64,000 nucleotides of DNA, taken from positions 150,885 through 214,884 of the forward strand of contig RMBW01000052.1 of the NCBI GenBank assembly GCA_004009845.1, in the 5' to 3' direction. The stretch is from Davidsoniella eucalypti. Lineage: Eukaryota; Ascomycota; Sordariomycetes; Microascales; Ceratocystidaceae. The notes below the pieces were generated by a model that ran no database searches, was not told the DNA's origin, and worked only from the letters and a program-made list of their open reading frames with translations. Within the stretch, counting starts at the first letter, position 1. Every line of letters starts with the position of its first letter. Both the position numbers and the translations under genes were made by a program. Shown here one piece after another: positions 32,433 through 43,805 of the stretch.

Positions 32433-34603
32433 ATGATGTATGGACAGACCCGATCCACGGCCCGGCCTGGTGGCGGCCAGAATGTCTACAACTTCCAGCC
32501 GTTTAACAACCACCAGCAGTCCCAGGCCCACGGCCACACGCCGCACCACCCGCAAGCCGATCCGAATGTCCACGCCAATGGCAACGGAAACCTGTCTAAC
32601 GGCGCCCTGCTTAACCATAACCACCATGCCGCCTACGGCCCCAACGTGCTCCAGGGCGCGCAACACTTTGTTAACCCCGCCCTCCAGAACGGCCACGGCG
32701 TGCGGGCTGCCAATCAGCCTCAGCACATGACCGAGCACTGGGCAGAGCAGCTTCGCCTACACAAGGAGTCCGAACGTGCCAACGCGACCATGACCGAGCA
32801 GCACCAACCGCACTACTATGCCCGTCTACGAGCCACCGAAAACAAGGGCATCGGAGGCCCTCCCCCCATGCCCAACGGCGGCAAGCCGGGCGATGACACC
32901 GATGACTTGAGACGACCACTCGCCGTCGAGAAATCTACAAAACGCCAGGACTGGAACAACCTAGACCTCAGTGGCCAGGGGCTGCGGAACTTGGCTCCTG
33001 CGCTCTTCCAGTACGACTTCTTGCAGGAACTCTTCATTGCCTCGAACAAGATCAGTGTCTTGCCTGTGTCGATTGGCCGCCTACGCCAATTGCGTTGGCT
33101 CGATGCGTCGCACAACCAACTCACTGGCCTGCCTGTCGAGCTGGGAATGTGCACATATCTTAAGAAACTGCTGTTATTCGACAACCATATTAGAGATATC
33201 CCGAGCGAGCTGGGATCGCTGCACCAGCTAGAAGTACTTGGCATTGAGGGCAACCCTCTGCTCCCCGAATACAAACAGATCATCATGGAAAAGGGAACCA
33301 ATGCCCTGGTCACCTCGCTGCGTGAGAATATGCCCAGTAAGTCAAACCATCGTCTGTACTTGAAAGCAAACATACTAACTAGACCTGCCAAAAAGTTCCG
33401 CCGCCGCCTCCGACCCGCAACATGATCACGATCCAAGAAGATGTGTCGCCTAGTCTTGAACGCCTCAAGGTATTCACCTGGAACGTACTCTGCGACAAGT
33501 ATGCCACCGCTTCCACATACGGATACACCCCCAGCAATGCCCTATCATGGGAGTACCGCAAACAAGTCATCTTCGAGGAGATCGAGGCCCACGACGCCGA
33601 CTTCCTGAGTCTTCAGGAGATATCTACCGAGGCTTTCAAGGAAGACTTTAGCCCTCACCTGGCCCAGTTCGACTACAAGGGCGTCCAATGGCCCAAGTCT
33701 CGTGCCAAGACGATGAGCGAGCGTGATGCCTTGACTGTCGATGGTTGTGCCGTCTTCTGGAAAAACAGCAAGTTTATCCTCCTGGACAAGCAACTTATTG
33801 AGTTCGCTAGCATTGCCATCAATCGCCCCGATATGAAGAACCAGCATGACGTCTTCAACCGTGTCATGCCCCGCGACAACATTGCCGTGATTTGCTTCCT
33901 AGAGAGCCGAGTTACCGGTGCTCGCTTCATTCTGGTCAATGTCCATCTCACGTGGGATTCTGCTTTAGCCGATGTGAAAACCATCCAGACCGGTATCATG
34001 ATGGAGCACGTCACCAAGCTGGCCGAGAAATACGCTAGATGGCCTGCCCTCAAGGACAAGAAGCAAATAGTTGTTCCCAAGTCTGACGATCCATCTGATC
34101 CTCAGCCACAACCCCCGGTCGAGCCAGCTCCTAGCCAGGAATACCGCAACAACACTGATATCCCCCTCATTGTTTGCGGTGATTTCAACTCGCAAGTAGA
34201 TAGTTCGGTGTATGAGTTGTTGAGCATGGGTCGTGTGCCACCTGATCACGAGGAAATCAACAAGTACCAATACGGTAGCTTCACACGTGTAGGTATCGAG
34301 CATCCCTTCTCGTTACGCGATGCCTACACTCATCTCAAGGGCACGCCGGACGAATATGCCTTCACCAACTATACTCCTGGATTTGCGGATGTGATTGATT
34401 ATCTGTGGTATAGCACAAACACTTTAGAGGTAGTGGAATTACTTGGTCCCCCAGATCGGTCGGCCTTGACTCGTATTCCTGCCTTCCCTACGTACCATTT
34501 CCCAGCTGATCATATACATATCATGTCAGAGTTTGTTGTCAAGGCACGCAAGGATAAGAAGCTCCATACGGACAATGATTTTGGTTCTTCTTCGCGGAAC
34601 TAA
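32433..34603 (+). CDS. CCR4: CCR4-NOT complex deadenylase subunit (LRR plus exonuclease/endonuclease/phosphatase fold)
   Basis: Catalytic poly(A) nuclease of the CCR4-NOT complex, which shortens mRNA tails and also affects transcription. Two exons, 32433-33336 and 33396-34603, give 703 residues; the 59-nt intron (GTAAGT, ACTAAC, AAAAAG) joins NMP|IPPPPPTRN. The first 165 residues are Gln/Asn/His-rich. LRRs that dock on the NOT scaffold lie at about 172-290 (LDLSGQGLRNLAPALFQYDF, LRWLDASHNQLTGLPVELG). The nuclease domain runs from about 325 with FTWNVLCDKYAT. Catalytic motifs are present: Glu in FLSLQEIS, VNVHLTWD, CGDFNSQVDS, the DVIDYLWYS block, and the Asp-His pair in FPADHIHIM. All residues expected of an active enzyme appear intact. 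Confidence 0.95.
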
Positions 34604-35279
34604 AAAAAAAATTGAACCTTTTTTTTTTTTCTATGTTTGTCATCGTATTGCTTTTTGTTTTTTCTGGTTTTTTATTTGTTTCTTGGGCTTGCTTTTTGTC
34701 TTAGTTTTCAATTTTCCATGTCGGTGTGTACGTACTGCATTTTCATGTTGCTTTGTTCCTATCTGGCTTCATTTGGTTTACTTTTTTCGTTTTGTTTTGT
34801 TCTTTTCTTCTCTGCTTTGGGTTATTTGCTTCATTTTTATTTGTACAGTTAGATCATGTCTGTCACGACGGCTCTCTCTCTCTCTCTCCCTTCCTCATAT
34901 CCTCTTATCTTTTTTCCAAACCTTCTTCTTTCAATGTCACTATCGTATCTCACTCCTTCTTTTTCCTATTTTTTTCTTCTTAACACTTTGTCTTCTCCTA
35001 TGTCTTATCTTGTATCAACGTGACCAAGCATCATCTCTTTCTGAAATAGAAGGCGTATAGCGGATTGCTAGTTCTACCCTGAATTTATGTTGTTTCTTCG
35101 GTGTGCGGAATGCTTTTGTATCTTCTTATAATGCAATTATCAGACTTTCTAACCCTTCCCCTCTTCTATCTTACAGTGATTTTGTGACATCATTCATGGC
35201 CAATACTAACTAGCTGACCTTTCTTAGCCACCGCCCCGGAGCTTCTGTGCGCTCTTAGTGGTCGATAATACACCATTAA
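34604..35279. other. CCR4 3' flank up to the retroelement
   Basis: Strongly T-rich (runs at 34618-34630 and many TTTCT blocks to about 35000), typical of a 3' UTR and terminator. Several open frames here are poly-Phe/Leu artefacts of this composition. Confidence 0.55.
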
Positions 35280-35294
35280 ACAGCACTTCTCCAC

Positions 35295-36530
35295 ATGCTC
35301 GCAAATCTGCCTCCAGTGCAGATTCTCCTAGACTATGCAGTCAAAAGGGAAGCCGTTAGATGGTATCAACTAGACCCAATGCACCCACTCATGAGAGGAG
35401 TCATCCTAAGATCGGGAGCGGTCAGACAGGCCCTCCCCCACATCAGGGATTTACTGAGCAGCCTTGGGAGATCTATTGTTGCATACGGAACTTTCGACCC
35501 AGTTCCAGCCACAGCAGACACCCCACCACCAGAAGCCATTCTGGTGGGCCTAGACAAAGCAGCAGCCGCAGCAAGACACCAACAACTACGACGAACGAGG
35601 CCACCTACTGATGTGTGGTTGTATACAGATGGGTCAAAGATGGAAAATGGATGGACAGGGGCAGGTTGGACCGCCTCACAGGGTACAAATCTCCTGCTCA
35701 AGGGAAACGAAAAGTGTGGCAGCATGAAGGAAGTCATAGACGCTGAAATCATAGCCATCTTACGAGGACTTGAAAACCTGGAGATGGCGTCCCTGAAGGA
35801 CTGTGATACAGTCTGGCTTTGCCTGGACAATCAAGCGGCAATCACCCGCCTGACCAGCCCGAAGAATAAACCAGGCTCATCACAGGCTGAAGTGGACAGA
35901 GCACAAACCATCATCCAGGCCATTAAGACGAAGCGCCGGAACAGAAAGGTACACTGCATATGGGTACCTGGACATGAAGGTGTAGTTGGAAATGAAGAGG
36001 CGGACAAACTAGCCAAGGCAGCGGCAGTGAACCCACACCCGGGACAGTCTAGACAGGAACTCAGAATGTATGAAGACCCAGACATTTTCATGTCAGTCGC
36101 CAAAGCTAGGAGGAGGATACATGAAGGACAACAAGAGGACTTTGAAAGGTGGTTTAGGAACCAGGCGGCCATTAGAGATAATGAAGAACGCAGAACCCTG
36201 GGTTTCCCCAATCTGAAGCGTTCAGCCGTACCAGGAGGACCGAGAAACATACAAGGAAAGGTTTTAGCCGCTCTATCTGGGCACGGCGATTTTAAGGACT
36301 ACCATACCGTCCGAAAGCACGAGAATGCAGTCCTCACATGTGCCAGATGCGGAAGAGACAAAGATAGGACTCACTTATGGACCTGCCGAAGACGAACCAG
36401 ACCTTGGAGTACCCGATTCACCCTAAAGCTACTTGCCACGTTCAAGGGGAGACGGACGCTAGCCAAAGCTCTGATACGGGACGAAGAACAAGCCAACTAT
36501 CAGGGCTACAGTCGTACAATCACCTTGTAA
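35295..36530 (+). CDS. LINE ORF2 fragment: RNase H domain and C-terminal zinc-knuckle-like motif
   Basis: Open frame of 411 codons inside the retroelement. RNase H spans about 105-240 with all four acidic positions visible: Asp in VWLYTDGSKMENGW, Glu in DAEIIAILRGLENL, Asp in VWLCLDNQAAITRL, and Asp in GNEEADKLAKAAAV. The preceding His-containing loop WVPGHEGVVGN is also present. Near 352-370 is CARCGRDKDRTHLWTCRRR, a CCHC-like cluster common at the end of fungal Tad/I-type LINE ORF2. RNase H removes the RNA template strand during target-primed reverse transcription. As a truncated copy it lacks the polymerase and cannot move on its own. The frame opens with a Met by chance of truncation. Confidence 0.88.
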   Translation: MLANLPPVQILLDYAVKREAVRWYQLDPMHPLMRGVILRSGAVRQALPHIRDLLSSLGRSIVAYGTFDPVPATADTPPPEAILVGLDKAAAAARHQQLRRTRPPTDVWLYTDGSKMENGWTGAGWTASQGTNLLLKGNEKCGSMKEVIDAEIIAILRGLENLEMASLKDCDTVWLCLDNQAAITRLTSPKNKPGSSQAEVDRAQTIIQAIKTKRRNRKVHCIWVPGHEGVVGNEEADKLAKAAAVNPHPGQSRQELRMYEDPDIFMSVAKARRRIHEGQQEDFERWFRNQAAIRDNEERRTLGFPNLKRSAVPGGPRNIQGKVLAALSGHGDFKDYHTVRKHENAVLTCARCGRDKDRTHLWTCRRRTRPWSTRFTLKLLATFKGRRTLAKALIRDEEQANYQGYSRTITL

Positions 36531-36777
36531 GACCTTCTGATGGAAAACTTTATACAGGGGTGGGGAAGGATGAGGATGTGAGGGACATGAAGCCCGGGAG
36601 CGGACGCCAGGTAACTGGATAGAGCTCGGTCTTTCATATCAGGCGTGAGGAAGAAGAAAATGGTGCTCAGAAAAATCGAGATACATGTACTCAGTGGGTT
36701 GACCCTGTGCTTGTAAATGCTCGGACTCGAAAATGGTATTAGCTAAAAACTATGTAGATCCAAGAGGATAAATAGAA

Positions 36778-36804
36778 CAACAACAACAACAACAACAACA
36801 ACAA
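36778..36804 (+). repeat. (CAA)9 tail of the non-LTR element
   Basis: Nine perfect CAA units. Several non-LTR families end in a short tandem repeat instead of poly(A); its place at the element's 3' edge supports that reading. Confidence 0.85.
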
Positions 36805-36810
36805 TCAGTT

Positions 36811-36904
36811 GGGGCAATGGCGCAGTTGGGAGCGCGTTAGACTGAAGCTCAACTTCAGTGGTTTCTGTTATCTAAAGGTCACTGGTTCAATCCCGGTTTG
36901 CCCC
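36811..36904 (+). tRNA. tRNA-Phe (anticodon GAA) with a 22-nt intron
   Basis: The full cloverleaf folds by eye. The acceptor stem pairs GGGGCAA (36811-36817) with TTGCCCC (36898-36904). The D arm is GCGC/GCGC with an AGTTGGGA loop. The anticodon stem pairs TTAGA with TCTAA. The T stem pairs ACTGG with CCGGT around TTCAATC. The anticodon GAA is at 36844-36846. The intron is 36848-36869, one base 3' of the anticodon, the standard eukaryotic position. A/B box sequences for RNA polymerase III lie in the D and T arms. A non-LTR element ends six bases upstream. Confidence 0.96.
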
Positions 36905-37521
36905 ATACAAGAAGATGTCATCTTCGGTCATTATCTTTTTGCTTTCGCAATTTTTTTTTGCTAGTGGAGTCATTTATTGGAGGACTATCAACATCATGCT
37001 GCTATATAGCCAAACTCTGTCTTTTGGAATAACCCTTGTTTGACACTTGTAACCCTACTTTCCATGTTACACATCTTTCTTTGTCACACCAGGTAAGCAT
37101 CTCTTGTGTTGTAGAAGTGAAGAGTGAAGATAGAGATGATGTGAATAGTTTATTACAGTGATTTCTACAAATACCTCTCGCTTTACGGGATTACACATAT
37201 ATATATAGTGAAGTAGCTTTAGTAGGAAGGTAATACTAGTCAAGTATCAAACATTCTCTTGATGAAGCTGCCTAAAACACTAAACCTCTAATGAAATATC
37301 ATCGTGAGATCATGTACTTGACTAACTAGCCTTGTCATTCCTGCCTATTTATATGGCCTTTAATTTCCGAAGTGACTATTCTAGACCAGAGTATAAAATG
37401 TCACAGTGTCTACAAGTTACTCACTCTCCCCTTTTCATATTTTCATCAACAAACTATCCCATCCATCATCAAAGCCAATACTTGAGTAACAATTCATTGT
37501 TATATATGAGTCTTTCTCGTC
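36905..37521. other. intergenic between tRNA-Phe and the next gene
   Basis: A T-run at 36950-36959 (TTTTTTTTTG), about 45 bases beyond the tRNA, could end RNA polymerase III transcription. No coding region seen; the remainder is AT-rich promoter of the downstream gene. Confidence 0.5.
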
Positions 37522-39263
37522 ATGGATCTCTATTCCAACCCACTGCAGCAGCTTTCTGATCATTATGGGAGGTCCAAAAATCTTTCGGAACGGAGCTTTG
37601 AAGAAGTACGTGTCATTATCCATGGCCTTATCGATTTCTTTGACTTGTCGATAGTTGAGTCTATGGTCAAAGGCGACCTAAGCAAAGATGAAATCGATGC
37701 TATAATCCGAAATGCAATGGTTAGTTGACCCATGCCACTCCCCGTCTCTCATCTCATCTAGTCTGCTGGGTGATACTAATCATCAACTCTCGATTTAATT
37801 ATAGCCCAAGTCGGTTGGATCACCTAATCCTCACCAAGCTACTCGCGTCAATGTCAGTAGCCGTGATAACCATATCATTCGCTGCCGAAATCGGAGCTTC
37901 CCCTCTACCGCTCCTCTCTTTAGGGAACGCCAAAGATCAACAGCAGAAGACCTTGCCAACTACAATTACGGCCCTGGTGGCTATGAGTCTGACACCGCAT
38001 CTGCCTCTAGCTTGCAGGCAGATATTATCTCCCCCGAACAAGACAAGACACACGATAGTCGGGACTTCAAGTCAGTCAATGTCACGGTCAGTTTATACAT
38101 ATCGCTTTACATAACCAGATGATAGGTTCCTTAAAACAATCTTCATCTGTCTAGTTTGTTCTCTGATTAACATTAGGTCTTGTTTATCCAGTCTCTGTGC
38201 CATTCTTTGGTGACTCCCAAGACGTCTCAAAACGCAAATATTGCCCACAAAAACAGCAACAACAACACACTGGATAATGAGGAAGGAGCATATGACAAAT
38301 CTGACTCAGGTTCGTAGCTACCACTGACAAAATCAACCCACCACTATAAACAGACCCAGGCTGACTAGGCAAACAGAAGACGATGTTTACTTTAGTGCTT
38401 GTTCTTCTGGCGCTGGTAGCGTCACTTCCGATTGCGACTACCAGGAAGCAAAGACAACCAATGACAACAGCGAGATCAAATGCCCAGTTCAAAACAATCA
38501 ACAAACCGGTGCCTCGTCAGAGCAAGAGCTTGATATGGAGGTTGAGGTAGAAGTGGGTATAAATATCGGTGCCCCCGCTGTTGATCGGAATTCTTTTTCT
38601 TCTCTCTTTCGACACTACGCCAATGTCAACTTCTCTCCGAGGAGCATTCTACCTTCCGGTTTCCTCTCTGCCAACACACATCCCTCGACAAAAACCGACA
38701 GTACAGTCAAGATGACATCCAAGTCCAAGAGTGCCAGAAAGTCTCGCAAGTCCCGGAAGTCGTCGGGCACCGCTTCATCAATGCCCGCCGAGACTGCGTC
38801 ATCTTCCACAAAAACGGCTTCCGCGGTCGCTATCCCTTCGGCCTCTACCAGAGAAACAAAGCTGAAGAACGCCATGACGCCTGCGCAGGCCTTGGCCATC
38901 AACAACCACTTTGCCCTAATGACGGGCACCTTCCAGTGGGATGGCAAGCCCTCTGAAGAGGACAAAATGTCCTACAAGAAAGCCTTGGAGATCCTCGAAG
39001 ATGACCGTACATTCATCTATCTACAACCCATGGGTAACGGAGAGTTTGGGTCACGCATAGTGCTCCATAACGGCTCGATCTTCGATGTGCCTTTCACGGC
39101 TATAGACGCGCCCCCCAAACCCGGTGAACATACCATGGTCACTGTTGCGCGGCTCAAGATGTCGGGGCTGATACGCCGCAAGGAGCTTCAGGATGCGGAA
39201 CAAGAGCTCTACGGCCATAGCCTCCCGGCAAGCAAGAAAATCTACGCCAAGAACAAGAATTGA
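37522..39263 (+). CDS. four-exon protein of unknown function
   Basis: Exons fitted by frame and splice signals: 37522-37719, 37805-38086, 38192-38313 and 38369-39263, giving 498 residues. The N-terminus (MDLYSNPLQQLSDHYGRSKN, then SFEEVRVIIHGLIDFFDLSI) is helical and acidic. The middle is disordered and Ser/Asn/Gln-rich. A Lys/Ser-rich stretch (KSKSARKSRKSRKSSG) lies near 270. The C-terminal 110 residues appear folded: TPAQALAINNHFALMTGTFQ, EILEDDRTFIYLQPMGNGEF, VARLKMSGLIRRKELQDAEQ. Introns 1 and 2 are standard (GTTAGT/TATAG, GTCAGT/CCAG). Intron 3 is uncertain: a GTAGCT donor with TAG at 38368 keeps the frame, but two nearby acceptors fit equally. No family recognised. Confidence 0.6.
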
Positions 39264-40261
39264 GTCTTGTTGCGTTGTAATTTGGCTCTCGTGTCTTTGT
39301 TTAGATCAACTACTCCATGGCTGATGAGTGGGCAGGGTGTTTGTTTTCATCCGGATATGGTTAGTTTTTGCGCTTATACATAGTTCAATATAAGCCTTGT
39401 CTTTAACATGCTTACATGAGCTCAAAAGTTGGATTGTAAGCTTCCTATAGTGTATGCAATATGTCTTTTCTGTGGTGTATTATATACTACCATGGTCATG
39501 TTGGGAGCTTTCTATCATGTGTCACGAGCTGTGGACTATGGTTAACTCGTTTACAGTGTTGAAATGTAATGTATGATACAAGATACAATGTATATATACA
39601 GTATACGACTAGTACTATTTGAAATGATGTACAGATAGGTGGTGTGGGAAGAAATCAGCAAGGAAGGGCCTTGTCTACAGGCTAAACGAGTTATTAGGTA
39701 GCTACTTAAGTCTAAGCCATGCCGTGGGATGTTTCAAGTTGGCTTAGTTTCCGGAGAAGGAATTGCAACAGTGACGACCCAGCAAGACCAAGAAGGACAA
39801 GGCTAGGAGAGAGAGAATGGATAGCAATTAATGAATGGGCTTTAAGGGAGAATTTGTGGCTGAAATTGCAAAACAACAAGTTTTCAAAGATGGGCTTGGG
39901 ATGTGTTTGAGTTTCGGATGTCATTTTGTGTTGATTGATTTAGTTGCAGTTGCAGTTGTAACTGAAGTGTTTGGTGACACTTACAACTCCAGCTAACACA
40001 TATATAGTAGTATACACAGTAGTATATCTGTACTTATAGTACACATAAGCACCGAAAGCGAGCATCCGTTGACGATACAGTTTTCTCTATTTAGACGATT
40101 GAGTTTGCATTATTATTTTTTCGGGGTTTTCTTAGCGCGGGGACAAGAGAGGGGAGAAGTAAAACGCAATGGCAACTATATAAATAAATAAAATATAAAA
40201 TATAAATAAAACTCCGTATCGATGACGATGATGTTGGAAATTCAATGGCTGGCTATCAAGT

Positions 40262-40545
40262 TCACACAAACTGCACAAGTCCCCGCAGTCTCGTAAAGCA
40301 AGCCTAGCCAGAGAAATAAATTAATGATATGCACAGTAAAATAATGAAAAATGCCACTCACTGACCTGTTTGTGACAGTGCATATGAACGAAATTGACAG
40401 GCTGCGAAGTTGTGACGAGGTGCATATTTTGTGATTGGATTCTCGCCTGTTGCCAGATGGACAGACAAAAAAAGAAGAGAAGAACAAAAAAGATGGGTCC
40501 CAAAAAGAAAAGACGTCTCATGATCGAAGGATGATCCGCTGACAT
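40262..40545 (-). CDS. possible small signal-anchored protein
   Basis: Two exons can be joined in phase 0: 40545-40366 and 40303-40262, giving 73 residues. The donor is GTCAGT, the branch ATTAAT, and the acceptor CTAG. The protein has a strongly hydrophobic N-terminal segment after a short polar lead (MRRLFFLGPIFFVLLFFFCL from the second Met) and a basic Cys/His-containing end (HMHCHKQACFTRLRGLVQFV). It would be secreted or membrane-anchored. The coding evidence is only the open frame and the good intron; the T-rich DNA could produce this by chance. Confidence 0.25.
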
Positions 40546-43500
40546 TATTCATTAAACAAAAATCCCGGATGTTCCCTGTCACATAATTTCATGTTCAGAC
40601 TCTTTGTCTCTTTGTGTACGAGTGCACTTTTATTGCTTTATTGCTCTATATCTGGAGATTCTGTTCTCTCCTCTCCTGGTTTGGTAACCTTTGTGCTGAT
40701 GATGTCAAGTCGTGGTTCATAGCACAATTTTGACAAGGCTGTGCATACAGGCTTGGGACAAGAACCAAGATATAATAAAAGCGAGATAGACAGAATATGC
40801 ACAGCAGTAGATGTTGCTCTGACGAATAGATGCATATATGCACAGAACAATATGAAAGATGCTCTGATATCTGAGTATCTGTGAGCACATACAAATGAAT
40901 ACTACATGACGAAATCAATGTTTGTGAGCCCGGTCACGTCAGATATATATGTATGCCTCGATAGAGTGTCTCGTAGCAATACACACAAGTAAGTAGCAAA
41001 AAAACAAAAATAGTGCCATAGTTCCACGTCGAGACTATCGTGACTTGGTGATGGGAACAAGATCCCAGATCGCCAGTTCGGCCGCTTACCTTGGCGACAA
41101 GAGAAAACAGAGCGAGTGTTTCGAACTTGTAGCCTTTTTTTTCTCAAATCATTTCTTGCTTGTTCTTCTCAGGCGGTGATCATTTCTTACAGCAAGAACA
41201 TGGAGGATAGCGCCAAACATGACTAGATTTGTGTATCAGGTCTAGCATACTTTGCTCCACGATTGTAATTGGACTACTAAAAATAGCCCATGCCCCAGCA
41301 TTAAACATTCAAAATATCAACTGAATGACCCTGTAAAAAGGAAAGAAGAAAAAGGCTGCTTTCTTGCAAGAAGGTCAACGAATATAGGGGAATGACAATA
41401 GCAAGACAGACTCTTGGCTTGGTTCAAGGCTAGCCTAAATAGACAATGCCAGTAGTCGGAGGGTAAGAAAGACAAACAACAATGCCTAGTTTGTCTAGAC
41501 CTTCATGCTACGACTCCGCGTACAACCAAAGAGATCTTGGTGATATTCAGGAACCTGTTATAGGATGGTGACATCGGGAGCCATCAAAATACTAAATAGT
41601 ATATATTTATTGTAGTATTGTAGTAGTGTAGTAGTATCGAGATCTCGGTTGTGTCAGGGACTTGTCCCTTGTCATTGAAAGAAATAAAAAAATAATATAA
41701 AATAGAATAGAATACTTGGTACTTGGAACAGGACACGAGTTTTACAATTAATGAAATCCGAGGGCTACCAAACATTAGTCAAAAGAAATGTCTGTAGAAA
41801 TCCCAATACAACAAGCTGTTTTTGGTTCAATGGAACATTTCCAAGTTCCATAGATAAAACATAGTACATAGTACATGGTACATGGTATATGGTATATAGT
41901 ACAAACCACATAGGTAAAGCTAGTGTATGTTGTGCATGTTTTGGCAGGATATTTGACTTGCTTAAAGCCATTCCTTCGTCCAAGAGTCGAGAGTGAGTGT
42001 TTTGTTTTGACCAGCAACTATGATACAAATATGGAATATGCATTGTTTACGGCAAGCTGGAGCTGATCAGGTTGTACATGCATGTATGTACTCCTCGCAT
42101 AGCTAAGCAGCTTTTTTGATGAGAGGATAATCTGTTCTGACTGGCTTATGAATAAAGCCACTATTGGGATGCCTCCAATAAAACACCTCCTTGTAAGCCA
42201 TGCTAAGACTGCACAATCAAAGCAAGAGACCGATCTGCGCCCCGAGCCTACGACAAAAGCCAGCCGCTGTACTCTGGACGGTCCTACAGTTGCCCTCCCG
42301 ATAAACCTCAAACACAGCACAACCAACAAAGTTCGTAGATCATTGACAATTATCAAACAAAGGATCGGGGGGGCTATAGCAGCGCTTGTATTGTATCGGC
42401 ACATCAGATACATATACATGTCCACATGTATCTGTACAGATGTACATATATAACATGTACTCGTAGAGCTGTAGACTGTAACACTGAGCTTTCAGTGCCA
42501 TTACTAGTGCTTTCCCATAACTTGTATGGTGGGTTCTTCGCTAAAGGTGTCGGGCGGCATAAAAGCAAGACTAAACATAAACAGCCCTGGTGTCATTTAT
42601 CTGTCTCATGTCGATTCGCTAAGCAAAGACCATGGGTATTGTGCTAACCCTACCGAACCCTACTGTTGTGCATCTATGTATCACCACTATATACGCAAGG
42701 ACTCAAGGCTCCGAGATGCAATACAAGGTAAGACTACTAAAACTACTCATATATCGTAGACCTTGTCTTGTACATGATGATAAAGTAAGCAAAGAAGGAG
42801 AAGGAGAGTACGGAAAAAAAAAGAAAGAAAAATCCCTGATTCCCTCGAATCGAGGGCTGTTTGCAGCTGAAAGTCTTGCTTTGTTTTTCTCTTTCTTTTT
42901 TCTTTCTTGGGTATTTCTTTACATTTCCCGTATTGTCTTTCTATTGCTCTCTTGAATGTTCTTTCTATAAGAATTCCATATCCGGCTTCGCCTTGTTATT
43001 TTCATATTTATTATATATAACTATATATATTTTTCCATTATCCCGGCCGGATCCGGTTGTCTAGAAACGGAGGAGGAAAAAAAAAGAAGAAATTACCAGG
43101 ATAAACGCGGCTTCGATGTTTTTATACAGGCCAAAACTGCACAACTAAAAGCCTAAAAGTATCACCAGATCCTCTTTTGAGCTTCCCTTTTGTGTCCTTT
43201 TCGTTGTTGTCTTGCTGTCTTGCTCGATCTCGCTTTCCTTTTTCCATCCTGGCTTCTTGCGGCCTCAGGCCAAAGCCGGATATTGTTGTTTATTTTCCAG
43301 CTTTAGCCTCTCATTTCCCGATTCGTTGCGTGGTGGACCATCTGCTGTCCTTTCTTATGCTTGTTTAGCTTTATCCCAGAGCTATACCGTCTTCTAAGCC
43401 TGAAACTCTCCTCTTAGCGCACCAACCGACGTCCGGCCTGGCCCAGCAGAAGAAAGACTACGGCAGCATAGGAAGAGACAGAGCAGAGAGAAGGACAACA

Positions 43501-43805
43501 GGCAAGACGAAAAAGCAAGCATCCTGGTTCCTCCGCCGATCCGAGCATTGCTGATAGCGCAAGTCCATCGACGGCCCTGTGCCAAAAGGAATCTATTGTC
43601 CGAAGCCGAGGAGCTGTCGTTTCTGTCATATACGCCGGCCAGACGTTACCAAGCTTTCTGTCTTGCTGCCGCTGCCACCGGTCCCGAGAGAAAGAAAGAA
43701 GACAGTGACGGAGTTACAGTCGCCCCGTTCTGTCGCAGCAGCTGTGGTGCTGTCAGCTGCTGCTTGACATTCACATTCACACATTGCATCACTCCTTTTG
43801 TCCAG

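Larger units (their letters stand above)
35280..36806 (+). mobile_element. 5'-truncated non-LTR (LINE) retrotransposon, RNase H end
   Basis: Homology to LINE ORF2 begins at about 35280 (TALLHMLANLPPVQILLDYA, the end of the reverse-transcriptase region) and continues through RNase H and a 3' UTR to a (CAA)9 tail ending at 36804. The polymerase domain and ORF1 are missing, as usual for 5'-truncated copies. A frame at 35249-35291 (DNTPLNS) may extend the homology slightly across a frameshift. The 3' end stops six bases before a tRNA-Phe gene. The open frame is undamaged over 411 codons, which suggests a fairly recent insertion. I saw no clear target-site duplication. Confidence 0.8.

Noticed and set aside
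32116..32436. 106-codon frame before CCR4
   Set aside because: Lies in the C/T-rich leader and overlaps the CCR4 ATG in another frame; composition is leader-like.
34533..35060. 175-codon frame rich in Phe, Leu and Ser after CCR4
   Set aside because: Produced by T/C tracts in a 3' UTR; no start context, no domain.
41034..41107. tRNA-like stretch (TGGTGATGGG...GATCGCC)
   Set aside because: Does not form acceptor and T arms; no A/B box pair in correct spacing.
42018..42453. Overlapping 135-codon (-) and 101-codon (+) frames
   Set aside because: Both are open on the same DNA, neither has a recognisable domain, and they end in TACATG repeats; no reason to favour either.
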